A stretch of 62,569 nt of DNA from CAYTOF01 sp964439435 (GCA_964439435.1 CAYTOF010000003.1:1-62569); one strand, 5' to 3'. Shown: positions 8,931-17,721, counted from the stretch's first letter. A program made the numbers and translations. Notes: generated from the sequence alone by a model not told the origin.

Positions 8931-8972
8931 TTGACTTGTATATATTTTACCCATATAATATATACAAGTCAA
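8931..8972 (-). promoter_or_regulatory. Hydrolase promoter inside a 16-bp perfect inverted repeat
   Basis: Arms at 8931-8946 and 8957-8972 are perfectly complementary with a 10-base gap. On the minus strand TTGACT and TAAAAT are 17 bases apart, facing the hydrolase. On the plus strand TTGACT and TATAAT are also 17 bases apart. Each arm carries a -35 box, so a dimeric repressor bound here could block both directions. The regulator is unknown. Confidence 0.65.
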
Positions 8973-9051
8973 TCACCGAGCTCTTCGCTTAATAGTGATA
9001 AGGAACTAAATTACTTATCAACTGTCAGCTGACGGTTTCGGGGTGCATACG

Positions 9052-9095
9052 AAAAGTCCGTCCGACTTCCTAATAGGAGGTTTGGACGGACTTTT
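9052..9095. terminator. Long hairpin, terminator-like
   Basis: AAAAGTCCGTCC at 9052-9063 pairs with GGACGGACTTTT at 9084-9095, and an inner stem CTTCC/GGAGG extends it. It is symmetrical and could end transcription of the ABC operon on the minus strand, or reading through from the left. Confidence 0.6.
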
Positions 9096-9169
9096 GCTGT
9101 TTTATGATGAATATGGACAATTCCTACCCCTAGTTTTTCTAACGTTCAGGAGCATTTTTCTAACGGGTA

Positions 9170-9244
9170 ATTTATTCGACTATGTGGAGTCATTTTGGCT
9201 ATTTATCACCTGAAGACTATGAAAAGCAGATCTCTTTAGCGTAA
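9170..9244 (+). pseudogene. IS3-family transposase, C-terminal remnant
   Basis: The frame reads SHFGYLSPEDYEKQISLA and then a stop. This resembles the end of the rve-domain transposase (orfB) of IS3-family elements, where HS-x-LGYLSPxEYE is typical. Everything upstream of about 9170 is lost. It marks the left edge of the accessory island. Confidence 0.55.
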
Positions 9245-9281
9245 CTCCATGTCCGCAGGGGCGGGCGGGAGAGGGTCGTTA

Positions 9282-11072
9282 TTACTCATAATATGAGGCT
9301 TGCATTAGATACATTTGCGCGTATAATCCGTTTAAATCCATTAATTCTTGATGCGTCCCGTACTCTTTTAACATGCCGCTGTCGATAACTATTATTTTGT
9401 CGCAGAACTTTGCGCTTGACAGCCTGTGGGAAATATAAAACGCGGTTTTATCGCCGATTAAACCATTAAATTGTTTATACAGCAAATATTCTGCGCGAGG
9501 GTCTAACGCCGAAGTCGGCTCGTCTAACACCGTAATAAAAGTATTATCTTTAAAATAGGCCCTTGCAATAGCCAGCTTCTGCTGTTCACCGCCTGACAGC
9601 TCAACGCCGTTTTCATCAAACAGTTTAAATAAATATGTATCATATTGCTCCGGCAATTCTGTTATCCTGTTATGAATGCTGGCTTTTTCCGCCGCTATCG
9701 TGATATTGGTTTTATCTGCATTCGTTAGTGATGTGATGTTTTCACCCATCGTAAACGCAAAGAGCTGAAAATCCTGAAAAACCGACGAAAATACGGATAA
9801 ATATTCGTTGTATTTTATTTCTTTTATGTTTACGGAATTGAATAAAATTTCACCGTCAACCGGGTCGTACAGTCGCATTAACAGTTTAATAAAAGTGCTT
9901 TTTCCCGCACCGTTTTCTCCAACGATAGATATTTTTTCACCCTTGCGGATTTTTACATTGAAATTATTCAGCGCATATTCAGACTGCCCCGGATATTTAA
10001 ACGACACGTTATTGAACTCGATTGTATAGTCGTCCTCTTTGTCGATGTTCAAAGGTCTAACCTCGGTTTTTTCGAATTTATTTTCAAGCCCCATAAAATC
10101 AAGGTAATATTTTATATATCTTATCGAATCCGAATAGGACAAGAGTGTGCTTGAAATTTGCCCAAGCGAGCTTCTTAACAACCCTATAGTGCCAATGGCA
10201 AGCGAAAAGGAACCGAGGGAAAAATCTTTAAATATAACGCTGTATCCCAATAAAATGTACACCGAAAATTGTATAAGATTTTGCAGGAAGCCGGTAATCA
10301 ATCCGTTGAAATCGGAGTAAGTCTTTTTCTTCTTGAATATTTTATTTATCTCAATAAATGCAGATTTTATCTTTTTTCCAATTTTTCCGCCCATATCAAA
10401 GATTCGAATATCTTTGCCGTATGTAAAATCGGAAGCTGTTCCGTTGAAATAATTTATTTCGCGCTGCCTTTTTATTAATTCTTCATCTTTCGGGCGATTC
10501 AATTTAATAAAGATAGCGCTGATAACAGAATTGATGATGATGCCGCCGACCGTTACCGCAATTACGAGAGGATTAATGGCCGCCAATATGACAATCGCGC
10601 TGATTAATAAAATAACATTGGAAAATACAGCTATAAAACTCCAAACCGTATTATTAAATCGAAATGACACAAACTCCCGCGCCAAGTCTTTTAATTCAAG
10701 CGTTTCTTTTTCTGCCAATAATTCATAATCAAGCTCCATGCATTTTTTATAAAAATCCGCCGTAAGTCGTCCTTGCGTTAAACCGCCTCTGCTGATCCTG
10801 ATATTATCGTTAAAATATGTTTTCAGAATGTTGGTTAATAAAACCAAAGCCAATATTCCGATAACAATCATGGCATAATCGGAAAACGGCTCTTCGTTTG
10901 TCAAAGCGTCGAACGTATATTTTACAAGTATCAACGGTGGATATGCCAACAAAGTAAACGAAAGCATTTCGCCTACCGTCATCAACATATAGACTTTATC
11001 TACTCGCCATAAAATCCTGAACAGCGCCGGTATATATGAAAAATAAACTAATAATTGTTTTATCTGCTTCAT
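9282..11072 (-). CDS. ABC exporter half-transporter (membrane plus ATPase domains), second of pair
   Basis: A 596-residue ABC type I exporter with an N-terminal six-helix membrane domain (about residues 1-310) and a C-terminal ATPase domain. Visible motifs: Walker A GENGAGKST near residue 376, signature LSGGEQQKLAIARAYF near residue 490, Walker B VLDEPTSALD and H-loop YISHRLS. Both ATP-site halves look consensus. Its ATG overlaps the stop of the upstream half-transporter (ATGA), pointing to a heterodimer. Base composition is AT-richer than the flanking core genes. The exported substrate is unknown. Confidence 0.9.
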   Translation of the reverse strand: MKQIKQLLVYFSYIPALFRILWRVDKVYMLMTVGEMLSFTLLAYPPLILVKYTFDALTNEEPFSDYAMIVIGILALVLLTNILKTYFNDNIRISRGGLTQGRLTADFYKKCMELDYELLAEKETLELKDLAREFVSFRFNNTVWSFIAVFSNVILLISAIVILAAINPLVIAVTVGGIIINSVISAIFIKLNRPKDEELIKRQREINYFNGTASDFTYGKDIRIFDMGGKIGKKIKSAFIEINKIFKKKKTYSDFNGLITGFLQNLIQFSVYILLGYSVIFKDFSLGSFSLAIGTIGLLRSSLGQISSTLLSYSDSIRYIKYYLDFMGLENKFEKTEVRPLNIDKEDDYTIEFNNVSFKYPGQSEYALNNFNVKIRKGEKISIVGENGAGKSTFIKLLMRLYDPVDGEILFNSVNIKEIKYNEYLSVFSSVFQDFQLFAFTMGENITSLTNADKTNITIAAEKASIHNRITELPEQYDTYLFKLFDENGVELSGGEQQKLAIARAYFKDNTFITVLDEPTSALDPRAEYLLYKQFNGLIGDKTAFYISHRLSSAKFCDKIIVIDSGMLKEYGTHQELMDLNGLYAQMYLMQASYYE

Positions 11073-12889
11073 ACAGCGCCCTCCGTTGTTCTTCGGTATA
11101 AATCAGCCTGCATTGTGTATAATTCTTTATATAATCCGTCTTTTGAAATCAATTCATTGTGAGAGCCGTATTCGGTTATTTCGCCTTTATCGAAAACCGC
11201 GATACAGTCGCAGAATTTTGAACTTGACAACCGATGGGAAATATATATCGACGTTTTATTTTTTGATATTTTATTGAAGCTGTCATATACCTCAAATTCG
11301 GCGCGGGGGTCAAGCGCGGCCGTCGGCTCGTCCAATACAATGATGGGAGCGTCCTTATACACCGCTCTCGCGATGGCGAGCCTCTGCATCTCGCCGCCGG
11401 AAAACTCTACGCCTTTCTCGTCAAATATACGATATAAAGACGTATTTTCAGCCATATCCAAAGAAGAAATTCTTTCTTTCATCTTTGACATAGAAATCGC
11501 CTTTGTTATCAGATTTTCATTGTATTCGCTTTCCATCGCCGCGATATTTTCTTTTAGCGTCAGCGCAAGCAGTTTGTAATCCTGGAACACCGCGGAAAAT
11601 AACTTATTATATGACGAGCGGGTATATTCGGATATATCAACGCCGTCAATCAAGATCCTGCCCGACGTCGGCTTATACAGCCCCATGAGCAATTTAATAA
11701 ACGTGGTTTTACCCGCGCCGTTCTCGCCGACAATCAAAAGAGCCTGTCCCAAACGGATTGTTATAGTAACATTGTGTAATGCGTATGTATCGCTGTTCGG
11801 ATACTTAAACGAAACATTTTCAAATACTATTTCATGATTTCTTGTAATATTCAAATCTGCTTTGTTTGCAACATCAGATAAATATTCTTGTTTGTGTTTG
11901 AAGAAATCAAAGAACGCTTCCAAATAATCCGTGTTTACCGCGAATTCCACGAGATTATATACTAAATTGCTTATCCTGTTCCTTATTTCTCTCAAAGCAT
12001 TTCCGATTAACGTAAACTCTCCGACTGTGATGTGATGCAAAGCCAATACTTCATACCCTAAATATAGGTAAATCCCCGCTTCAAGAATTATATCTGCCAA
12101 ATAGAACAAAAGCATGGAAAATCCGATTATTTTAGTTGCCTTTTTTACTCTCGTTTTAAAGAGAACGGCTTGGAGCTCTTTCATTCGGTTATATAATTTA
12201 TCTTTCAAATTAAACAGGTGTATTTCTTTTGCATAAGAAAAACTTTGCGCTATATCGTATATATAATTAACCTTTCTGATGGTTTCCGTCCTCAATTTAC
12301 TGTCAAAATATTGGCCTTTCGCATTTTTATAATCGTAATATATTCTGCATATCAATGAAATTATAAGCGGAACGATAATTACTATGCTTATGGAAGATAA
12401 GATGTATATTGTGCCCGACAGTACAAGCACGCCGGAAATAAGTCCGGCAATGCTGTTTATAACCGATTCGAGTTTTCCTTGGTTCAACGCTTCCAACGTA
12501 AAGTCTTTTTTCTCTAAAAATTCCTTCTCGCCGATTAATTTATATTCAACATTCATGCAAACATCGGATATCTCATAATTTATCTGCGATTGTATAATAT
12601 TTCGATAATAACCTATCCTGTTATTGATTAAACTGTTTGCGATATTCAGTAAAAACATTATACCGAGTATGACAGAAATGGCAATGATATATTCCGTTAT
12701 ACTGCCTTTTCGGGTTAAGATATCAACTGAGTATTTTATAAGATACATACCCGGAAAAACCTGTACCGAACCCACGACAATATTAACAAAAATCAATATG
12801 ACATAAGCGGGATTTTTCCGCCAAAGAAAAGCAAGACTTTTACCCGAATATTTTATTATGTTTTTTATATTCGATAATATTTTTTTCAT
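11069..12889 (-). CDS. ABC exporter half-transporter, first of pair
   Basis: A 606-residue ABC exporter with the same layout as its partner: membrane domain to about residue 330, then an ATPase domain. Motifs are Walker A GENGAGKTTF, signature FSGGEMQRLAIARAVY, Walker B IIVLDEPTAALD and ISHRLSSSK. It starts 9 bases after the sigma factor stop with an AAGGTG box and overlaps the next ABC gene by four bases. The three genes therefore form one operon. Such pairs export peptides, lipids or drugs. Nothing here fixes the cargo. Confidence 0.9.
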   Translation of the reverse strand: MKKILSNIKNIIKYSGKSLAFLWRKNPAYVILIFVNIVVGSVQVFPGMYLIKYSVDILTRKGSITEYIIAISVILGIMFLLNIANSLINNRIGYYRNIIQSQINYEISDVCMNVEYKLIGEKEFLEKKDFTLEALNQGKLESVINSIAGLISGVLVLSGTIYILSSISIVIIVPLIISLICRIYYDYKNAKGQYFDSKLRTETIRKVNYIYDIAQSFSYAKEIHLFNLKDKLYNRMKELQAVLFKTRVKKATKIIGFSMLLFYLADIILEAGIYLYLGYEVLALHHITVGEFTLIGNALREIRNRISNLVYNLVEFAVNTDYLEAFFDFFKHKQEYLSDVANKADLNITRNHEIVFENVSFKYPNSDTYALHNVTITIRLGQALLIVGENGAGKTTFIKLLMGLYKPTSGRILIDGVDISEYTRSSYNKLFSAVFQDYKLLALTLKENIAAMESEYNENLITKAISMSKMKERISSLDMAENTSLYRIFDEKGVEFSGGEMQRLAIARAVYKDAPIIVLDEPTAALDPRAEFEVYDSFNKISKNKTSIYISHRLSSSKFCDCIAVFDKGEITEYGSHNELISKDGLYKELYTMQADLYRRTTEGAV

Positions 12890-12898
12890 AAACGCACC

Positions 12899-14443
12899 TT
12901 ACAATTTAAAAAACATACCGTCATCATGTTCGACTAATACGTTACATACGCTGTCAGGAGAAATTTTTATCTTTCCTGATGTTGTCCATTCACCGATAAC
13001 TTTCTTTAGAAGCGTAAAAAATATGTTTGGATACATTCCCCCTGCTTTATATCTTAAATGTTTAGGGAACAATTTTATAAATCCGTCAGAATATTTTTTT
13101 ACCTGCCGTTGATACAATGGTATAATATCTTCGAAAATGCCGGGCAGCGTTTCTTTGAATCGGTTATACTGTGCGATGGGAAAAAATGGTACGTTAAGTT
13201 CAGCTTTATCTCCGATATTTTTTAAGAAGCCGTTTTTAATTGCTGTTGCCGCAAATTCTTTTTCATTGTCGCTTATATTGTCGCTTTTTATTATTTTTTC
13301 ACAAACTGCGAGTTCATCTTTACGCATTGAATTTATATTTTCAAACGGCGGAAAAACAAATACAATATGACCAATTGTGTGATGTTCCGTATCTATGTAA
13401 TTTCTATTGTCAAAAAAGAATACATTTTTATAATCGTCGGTTCGCGCATAAAATTCCCATTTCCAGCCGTCAAATCTTTCGGGAGTGTTTCGCAATTCGA
13501 ATTTATTATTATACCTTTCATTAAAATGGTCAAAAGCCATAATACAGAACAAACACATTAATTCGTCATAGCTTTTATTTGCCGTGAATATATCAAGTTC
13601 CAATGTCTTTACCGTAAATTTATTTGCTCTTTCCAACAAAATATCGGATATGGATTTTATACATTCTTTTGATTGGATATAATCGTACTTGTTGATTGAT
13701 TCGTCATAAATAATAATGTCGGATAAAATTGTATTTTGCGTAGGTTGTATTATTGTGCCGCATTTTAACAACATTTCGATTCTGTCCTCGATATAATACG
13801 CGGGAACACCTAATATTTTTGATAAATCCTCAACGCTTCTCGCTTCTTTATATACTTGCCAAAGTATGTTTTGCGACAGCGCGTCATTAAGATACATTCG
13901 CGGGATTCCGGCGTATGAACCGTCTGTGTATAGATTCAATTTTATCGGCTTCAATGCTGTTTCCTGCATAATATCAAACTCCTTTTTCAATTTTTCCCGC
14001 CCGATTGACAAGCGGTATTTTATTGTGCCCTCCGGGATATTCAACCGTTCGGCTATTTCTCGGCTTGTCAGATTGTCATAATAGTGCATTACGATAATGT
14101 CGCGATAGCAAGCGGATAACTGCGTTATGTTTTTTCTTAATGTATCGTAAAGTTCGTTTTGCTCAAAATCATATTCGTCATTATACGGTTGTTCGTCAAG
14201 ATCGTCTGACGAATACATCTCCCGTTCTCTGCCTCTGTTTCGGCTAAAAGATTTCAGGGTATTATTGGCTACACCCCACAACCATGCCTCGAATTTATCT
14301 ATATCTTTTATTGCCGTTATGGTTTTCGCCGCTTGCAATAAAATCTCTTGCGCCAATTCTTCCGCTTCCTCACGTGAGTATGTGCGGCGTTGCGAAAATG
14401 AAAAGATTTTATTTATATATTTTACAAGAATTTCGTTATCCAT
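12899..14443 (-). CDS. ECF-type sigma factor with a long C-terminal extension
   Basis: A 514-residue protein. Residues 1-165 form an ECF sigma-70 factor: region 2 with AEELAQEILLQAAKTI and FEAWLWGVANNTLKSF, and region 4 with LNIPEGTIKYRLSIGREKLK. A further 345 residues follow. They begin with a possible winged helix (about residues 190-235, LSKILGVPAYYIEDRIEMLLK) and continue as a mixed domain I do not recognise. No membrane segment or anti-sigma gene is seen. I place the start at the ATG at 14443, with GAGGTGG six bases upstream, rather than the GTG at 14452 that lies inside that box. It leads the two ABC exporter genes. Confidence 0.85.
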   Translation of the reverse strand: MDNEILVKYINKIFSFSQRRTYSREEAEELAQEILLQAAKTITAIKDIDKFEAWLWGVANNTLKSFSRNRGREREMYSSDDLDEQPYNDEYDFEQNELYDTLRKNITQLSACYRDIIVMHYYDNLTSREIAERLNIPEGTIKYRLSIGREKLKKEFDIMQETALKPIKLNLYTDGSYAGIPRMYLNDALSQNILWQVYKEARSVEDLSKILGVPAYYIEDRIEMLLKCGTIIQPTQNTILSDIIIYDESINKYDYIQSKECIKSISDILLERANKFTVKTLELDIFTANKSYDELMCLFCIMAFDHFNERYNNKFELRNTPERFDGWKWEFYARTDDYKNVFFFDNRNYIDTEHHTIGHIVFVFPPFENINSMRKDELAVCEKIIKSDNISDNEKEFAATAIKNGFLKNIGDKAELNVPFFPIAQYNRFKETLPGIFEDIIPLYQRQVKKYSDGFIKLFPKHLRYKAGGMYPNIFFTLLKKVIGEWTTSGKIKISPDSVCNVLVEHDDGMFFKL

Positions 14444-14560
14444 TTTTTCCACCTCATATATATCAGTGAGAGTTTTTCCGTTTTAGTTGGGATTTTTTCG
14501 ATTATTCAAAACAAATTTTGTCTTGTTATCAAATATTTTACCATAAAATAATTAGGGAAT

Positions 14561-14647
14561 CTAAAAATAATTTTGTTTGGTTCTCTCCGTTGTTCCTGCG
14601 ACGCCGAACACCTCCGGCTGCGCGGACTTGCTTTGTGCCTTTGGCAT
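14561..14647 (-). CDS. 28-residue ORF with a very strong ribosome binding site, probably a gene remnant
   Basis: The ATG at 14647 has GGAGGTGAATCT directly upstream, as good a site as any in the window. It opens a 28-residue frame starting MPKAQSKSAQPEVFG and ending at TAG. The end enters the AT-rich DNA typical of the sigma/ABC block, so it may be a gene front cut by insertion of that block. I do not recognise the sequence. Confidence 0.35.
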   Translation of the reverse strand: MPKAQSKSAQPEVFGVAGTTERTKQNYF

Positions 14648-14668
14648 AGATTCACCTCCATAAAAATA

Positions 14669-14722
14669 GCCGCAGCTCTCACTGCGGCATATAAAAAAGC
14701 GCCTACCTTTCGATAGACGCTT
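14669..14722 (-). terminator. Terminator of the DUF4143 ATPase plus a second hairpin
   Basis: On the minus strand AAGCGTCTA pairs with TAGGCGCTT (14722-14697), followed directly by TTTTTT, a classic rho-independent terminator. A second stem, GCCGCAG/CTGCGGC (14669-14688), follows. Confidence 0.75.
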
Positions 14723-14764
14723 CTTCGCGGATTTACTGTTAATGTTTGTTATCGGTCGGATAAT

Positions 14765-16084
14765 TTACTCAGAAAGCAACCACTCGACCACATTCTGCGA
14801 CTGAATGCCGTCGTAGGAGGTGTCCAGTCCCGTGTCGAGCGAGAGCACCAGCTTCTCGTAATTGTCGCGGATTTTTTGGAGAGGAGCCAGCTCGCGGCGT
14901 CGGACATCCTCGCTTGTCATGGACTCCGTCACCTGAATATACAGCTTCCTTTCCGCATCGGTGGCGATGAAATCGACCTCGACATTGTCAATCTTTCCGA
15001 TTGCCACATCGTAGCCACGGCGCAGCAGCTCGAAATAAACAACGTTCTCCAGCGCGTGACCGCTGTCTCTGTTGCGAAAGCCCAGCAGGTAATTTCGAAG
15101 CCCGATATCTACAATATAATACTTGCCGAGTGTGCGCAGGTATTCTTTGCCCTTGATATCAAATCGCTTAATGTCGTAGAAGAAATAGCTCTCCAACAGG
15201 GCGTTCACATACGCCTGAACCGTGTGGGCGCTGGGTGAGCCCTTCCGTTTACCGTCCTCAAGCAGCCCCTCGTTTACAAGGGTGTTACCGATAGACGCAA
15301 TCGAGACATTGCTTCCGATGTTGTCCGCGAGGAACAGGATGATTTTGCGAAGCAGTACAGGGTCAGTGATGCGCTGCTGACCTCGACGTTTCTCCCGCTC
15401 TAAAATATCCCGGATGACGACGGTGGAATAAATACCATCAAGCAGGATCAGCGCCTTCTCTTGATTCAGTCCTACGTCAGCTATGCCCGGCATCCCGCCA
15501 AAGCGGAGATAGGAGTCAAAGGCTTCTCTTAGGTCGTAGCGTTCGCCGCTCTTGTCATAGACCTGTTTTCTTATGCCACCTAAGGCGCTCTGCGTTTCCC
15601 TCACTTCGAAGTCATGGAAATACAGAAACTCATTAAAAGACAGAGGCAGCATTTTGATCTCTATGCTTCTGCCGGAGAGGTAGGTCGAATACTCCGACGA
15701 AAGCAGATACGCGTTGGAGCCGGTGATATAGATATCGCAGTTGAAATCAACGCGGAAGGAATTCACCGCCTCCTCCCAGGCGTCGATTCTCTGTAGCTCA
15801 TCGAAAAACAGATACATACGTTTTCCGAGCAGAACGCGCTGCTTCACATAGTTGTAAAGCATATCCGAGGTCATGTCCTTGAAATCGTGAGACTCGAAAT
15901 TCATCTCAACGATCTGATCCTCGGAGATGCCGCTTTCCTTCAGGTGCAGCATCATCAGCTTCAGCAGGCTGGACTTTCCGCAACGGCGGATGCCCGTCAC
16001 CACCTTGACAGGTTCCGTGTCCTGAAAAGCGATGAGTTTATTCAAATACAATTCTCGTTTTTTAAGTTCATGTGATTCTATCAT
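14765..16084 (-). CDS. AAA-family ATPase with DUF4143 domain
   Basis: A 439-residue P-loop protein. Walker A is GIRRCGKSS near residue 31 and Walker B is MYLFFDELQ near residue 90. The C-terminal DUF4143 part includes YIVDIGLRNYLLGFRN and a nuclease-like GKIDNVEVDFIAT stretch. Such proteins are widespread and variable accessory genes of unclear function, sometimes found with toxin-antitoxin or mobile genes. The start follows GGAGGTG. An inverted repeat abuts its promoter. All motifs look intact, unlike the second DUF4143 protein at 42211. Confidence 0.88.
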   Translation of the reverse strand: MIESHELKKRELYLNKLIAFQDTEPVKVVTGIRRCGKSSLLKLMMLHLKESGISEDQIVEMNFESHDFKDMTSDMLYNYVKQRVLLGKRMYLFFDELQRIDAWEEAVNSFRVDFNCDIYITGSNAYLLSSEYSTYLSGRSIEIKMLPLSFNEFLYFHDFEVRETQSALGGIRKQVYDKSGERYDLREAFDSYLRFGGMPGIADVGLNQEKALILLDGIYSTVVIRDILEREKRRGQQRITDPVLLRKIILFLADNIGSNVSIASIGNTLVNEGLLEDGKRKGSPSAHTVQAYVNALLESYFFYDIKRFDIKGKEYLRTLGKYYIVDIGLRNYLLGFRNRDSGHALENVVYFELLRRGYDVAIGKIDNVEVDFIATDAERKLYIQVTESMTSEDVRRRELAPLQKIRDNYEKLVLSLDTGLDTSYDGIQSQNVVEWLLSE

Positions 16085-16106
16085 TGATCACACCTCCAGC
16101 GAGCTT

Positions 16107-16161
16107 AGCATAGCATAAACTCATGCAAAAATCAAGTTTTTGCACTCAACTGCAAAAACTT
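16107..16161 (-). promoter_or_regulatory. Promoter of the DUF4143 ATPase with an adjoining 11-bp inverted repeat
   Basis: On the minus strand TTGATT (16135-16130) and TATGCT (16112-16107) are 17 bases apart. AAGTTTTTGCA (16134-16144) and TGCAAAAACTT (16151-16161) form a perfect repeat whose inner end overlaps the -35 box by two bases. This is a good operator candidate. Confidence 0.6.
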
Positions 16162-16462
16162 CTCACTTTCGACAAGCTTTGTAGCATACGCTTTTCATAT
16201 AAGACCCTCAGCTATATCGTGATTGACAAGTGAACGGAAATGATTCGATATAGTCATGGACGCGTTATACAGCGTCGCCAGCAGACATATCCCCTCATGC
16301 AAAATCCACACCTTTGTATAGAAATGCCTAAACAACGTCGAGTTTTCAACATTAGGTGCGGATATTTTTATGAGATAATGCAATAATATTCCTACTACAC
16401 AAAATAGTAGGCAGCGAAAAATGGATGTAGAGCACATGCGAGAGACTTACCCCCAACTCACA

Positions 16463-16642
16463 TCATACATCGGCCCATGCATCAGGAGCAAGGTAAACGC
16501 CGTGAGAAACGCGCTCATATTCTTTTGCAGCCACATATTTTGAAAGTATGTACTTTGAAATACCCGCTCCCAGTACGGCCGCCGTAGTTAAAACACCGCC
16601 ACTTGCTTCTGTCATCTGATCAAGTAGTTCAAACTGGCTCAT
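16463..16642 (-). pseudogene. AbiEi-type antitoxin, N-terminal remnant
   Basis: About 59 residues from MSQFELLDQM through GISKYILSKYV and YERVSHGVYLAPDAW match the N-terminal winged-helix domain of AbiEi-family (type IV) antitoxins. In intact members the text continues after DAWAD into a core domain. Here a stop occurs two residues later and no continuation is seen in other frames. The AbiEii toxin is absent. The ATG at 16642 is spaced 9 bases from a GGGG box. The upstream operator is preserved. Confidence 0.65.
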
Positions 16643-16661
16643 GTGCATCATCCCCTTTTAC

Positions 16662-16685
16662 GCTAATATAATAATCTATATTAGC
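16662..16685 (-). promoter_or_regulatory. Inverted repeat operator of the AbiEi remnant
   Basis: GCTAATATA (16662-16670) and TATATTAGC (16677-16685) are perfect complements with a 6-base gap, just upstream of the ribosome binding site. AbiEi antitoxins are known to repress their own operon through such repeats. Confidence 0.55.
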
Positions 16686-17668
16686 ACAATAGTAAACATG
16701 ATTTTCCATCAAACTCGCTACCAGTATTTCTTATCTTTTGTGTGATTGCATTTGGTGTTTACAACTTCAGCAGAAGTACCCTTTACAAAACTCAGTCCCA
16801 ATTTGGGATTGAGTTTTGTCATAGTGCTGCTTGGCTTGTTTGCACCCCCGCTGTCAAGTTTCAGCCACCGTATTCATGGGCTTGCCGTCCATAAGGCAAA
16901 CACCGCATATCTGCTTGGCATCGAGGCAGAAAACTACAAGGAAAACGAGCATAAGCGAGATGAAAAATAAGCGCCGGCATGGTGCGCAGCTGCATGATGA
17001 AATCATGTGTTCAAGGGGCATGGGGATTCCCCATCAAGCAAATTTGCAAAAAATGACGGCAACCGGCATAGCTTGCAAATTGCACGAGTGGGCGCCCACG
17101 TGCATAGCTTGCGCATTCTTATACTAATAAAATGTTATCATCAATTCTATCTTACCAAATCCTACCGATTATCTGCCTTGCATGGCTTTTCGGTGGGATT
17201 TCGTCTTTGTTGGTGGTAACAATATGCTCGAATACAGTACAACATAAATTGTATCGCAAAAAAACTACGATAGGCATCTCCACAGCCCTCAGCCGCTTTT
17301 GCTGGATTGATGACGAACGAATGACCCTAAGTTTTAGTGAGTGTCATTCAGGGCAGCGCGGCGGAGCTCGAAAGCAGATAGATCGTCAGGACGGAATACT
17401 GTCATCTCTTAATCCAATCTCTATACTCTCATTTTACGTTTCCGCAAGCCAGAGGCAAAAGGCTTCTAAACGCTGAATCACTTCCAAAGCCCATCCCTCC
17501 AAAAACGGCATAGTTTGCTTGTTTCACAGAACTTCTCCAGCAAGAGAATTATAACTTTTGAAAAATTCTTTCTGCATCGGTTGTAAAAATGACGTTTTCG
17601 CTGGCTACTACTTGAGGGACAATTTTATTGCAGCCCAAAAACAGCAAATATATTTTCCTCCGGTTCAT
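16686..17668. other. Gene-poor remnant DNA
   Basis: About 1 kb without a convincing gene; the open frames have no ribosome binding site or family likeness. It holds a large hairpin (16785-16819) and a dense run of short palindromes around 17,030-17,110, including GTGGGCGCCCAC flanked by TGCAC and GTGCA. It looks like debris of an integrated element. Confidence 0.5.
16785..16819. repeat. Large hairpin, 17-base arms
   Basis: Arms 16785-16801 and 16803-16819 are complementary apart from one G-T pair, with a single-base centre. It is not next to a recognisable gene, so its role (terminator or element end) is open. Confidence 0.5.
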
Positions 17669-17721
17669 CCGAACTAATGACGAGGGGTGAACGTTTTGTT
17701 CACCCCTCGTCATTAGTTCGG
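17669..17721. repeat. 24-bp perfect inverted repeat
   Basis: Arms 17669-17692 and 17698-17721 match perfectly across a 5-base GTTTT loop. It abuts the Bro-N remnant, whose frame begins in the right arm. No T-tract follows, so a simple terminator is doubtful. It may be a recombination scar, an element end or an inverted duplication. Confidence 0.75.

Noticed and set aside
16195..16437. 80-codon minus-strand frame next to the antitoxin stub
   Set aside because: It could be toxin or antitoxin debris but no motif is recognisable and it lacks a start signal.
14765..16685. DUF4143 ATPase plus AbiEi stub as a defence system
   Set aside because: The antitoxin is truncated, no toxin is present and the ATPase has its own promoter and terminator; adjacency alone is not enough.
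16746..16970. 74-codon plus-strand frame
   Set aside because: It spans a large hairpin, has no ribosome binding site and resembles no family; likely chance.
17030..17110. Dense short palindromes as a replication origin
   Set aside because: No DnaA-box series or replication gene nearby; more likely element debris.
17132..17476. 114-codon frame with a hydrophobic start
   Set aside because: No ribosome binding site, unusual composition after residue 45, no family likeness; not called.
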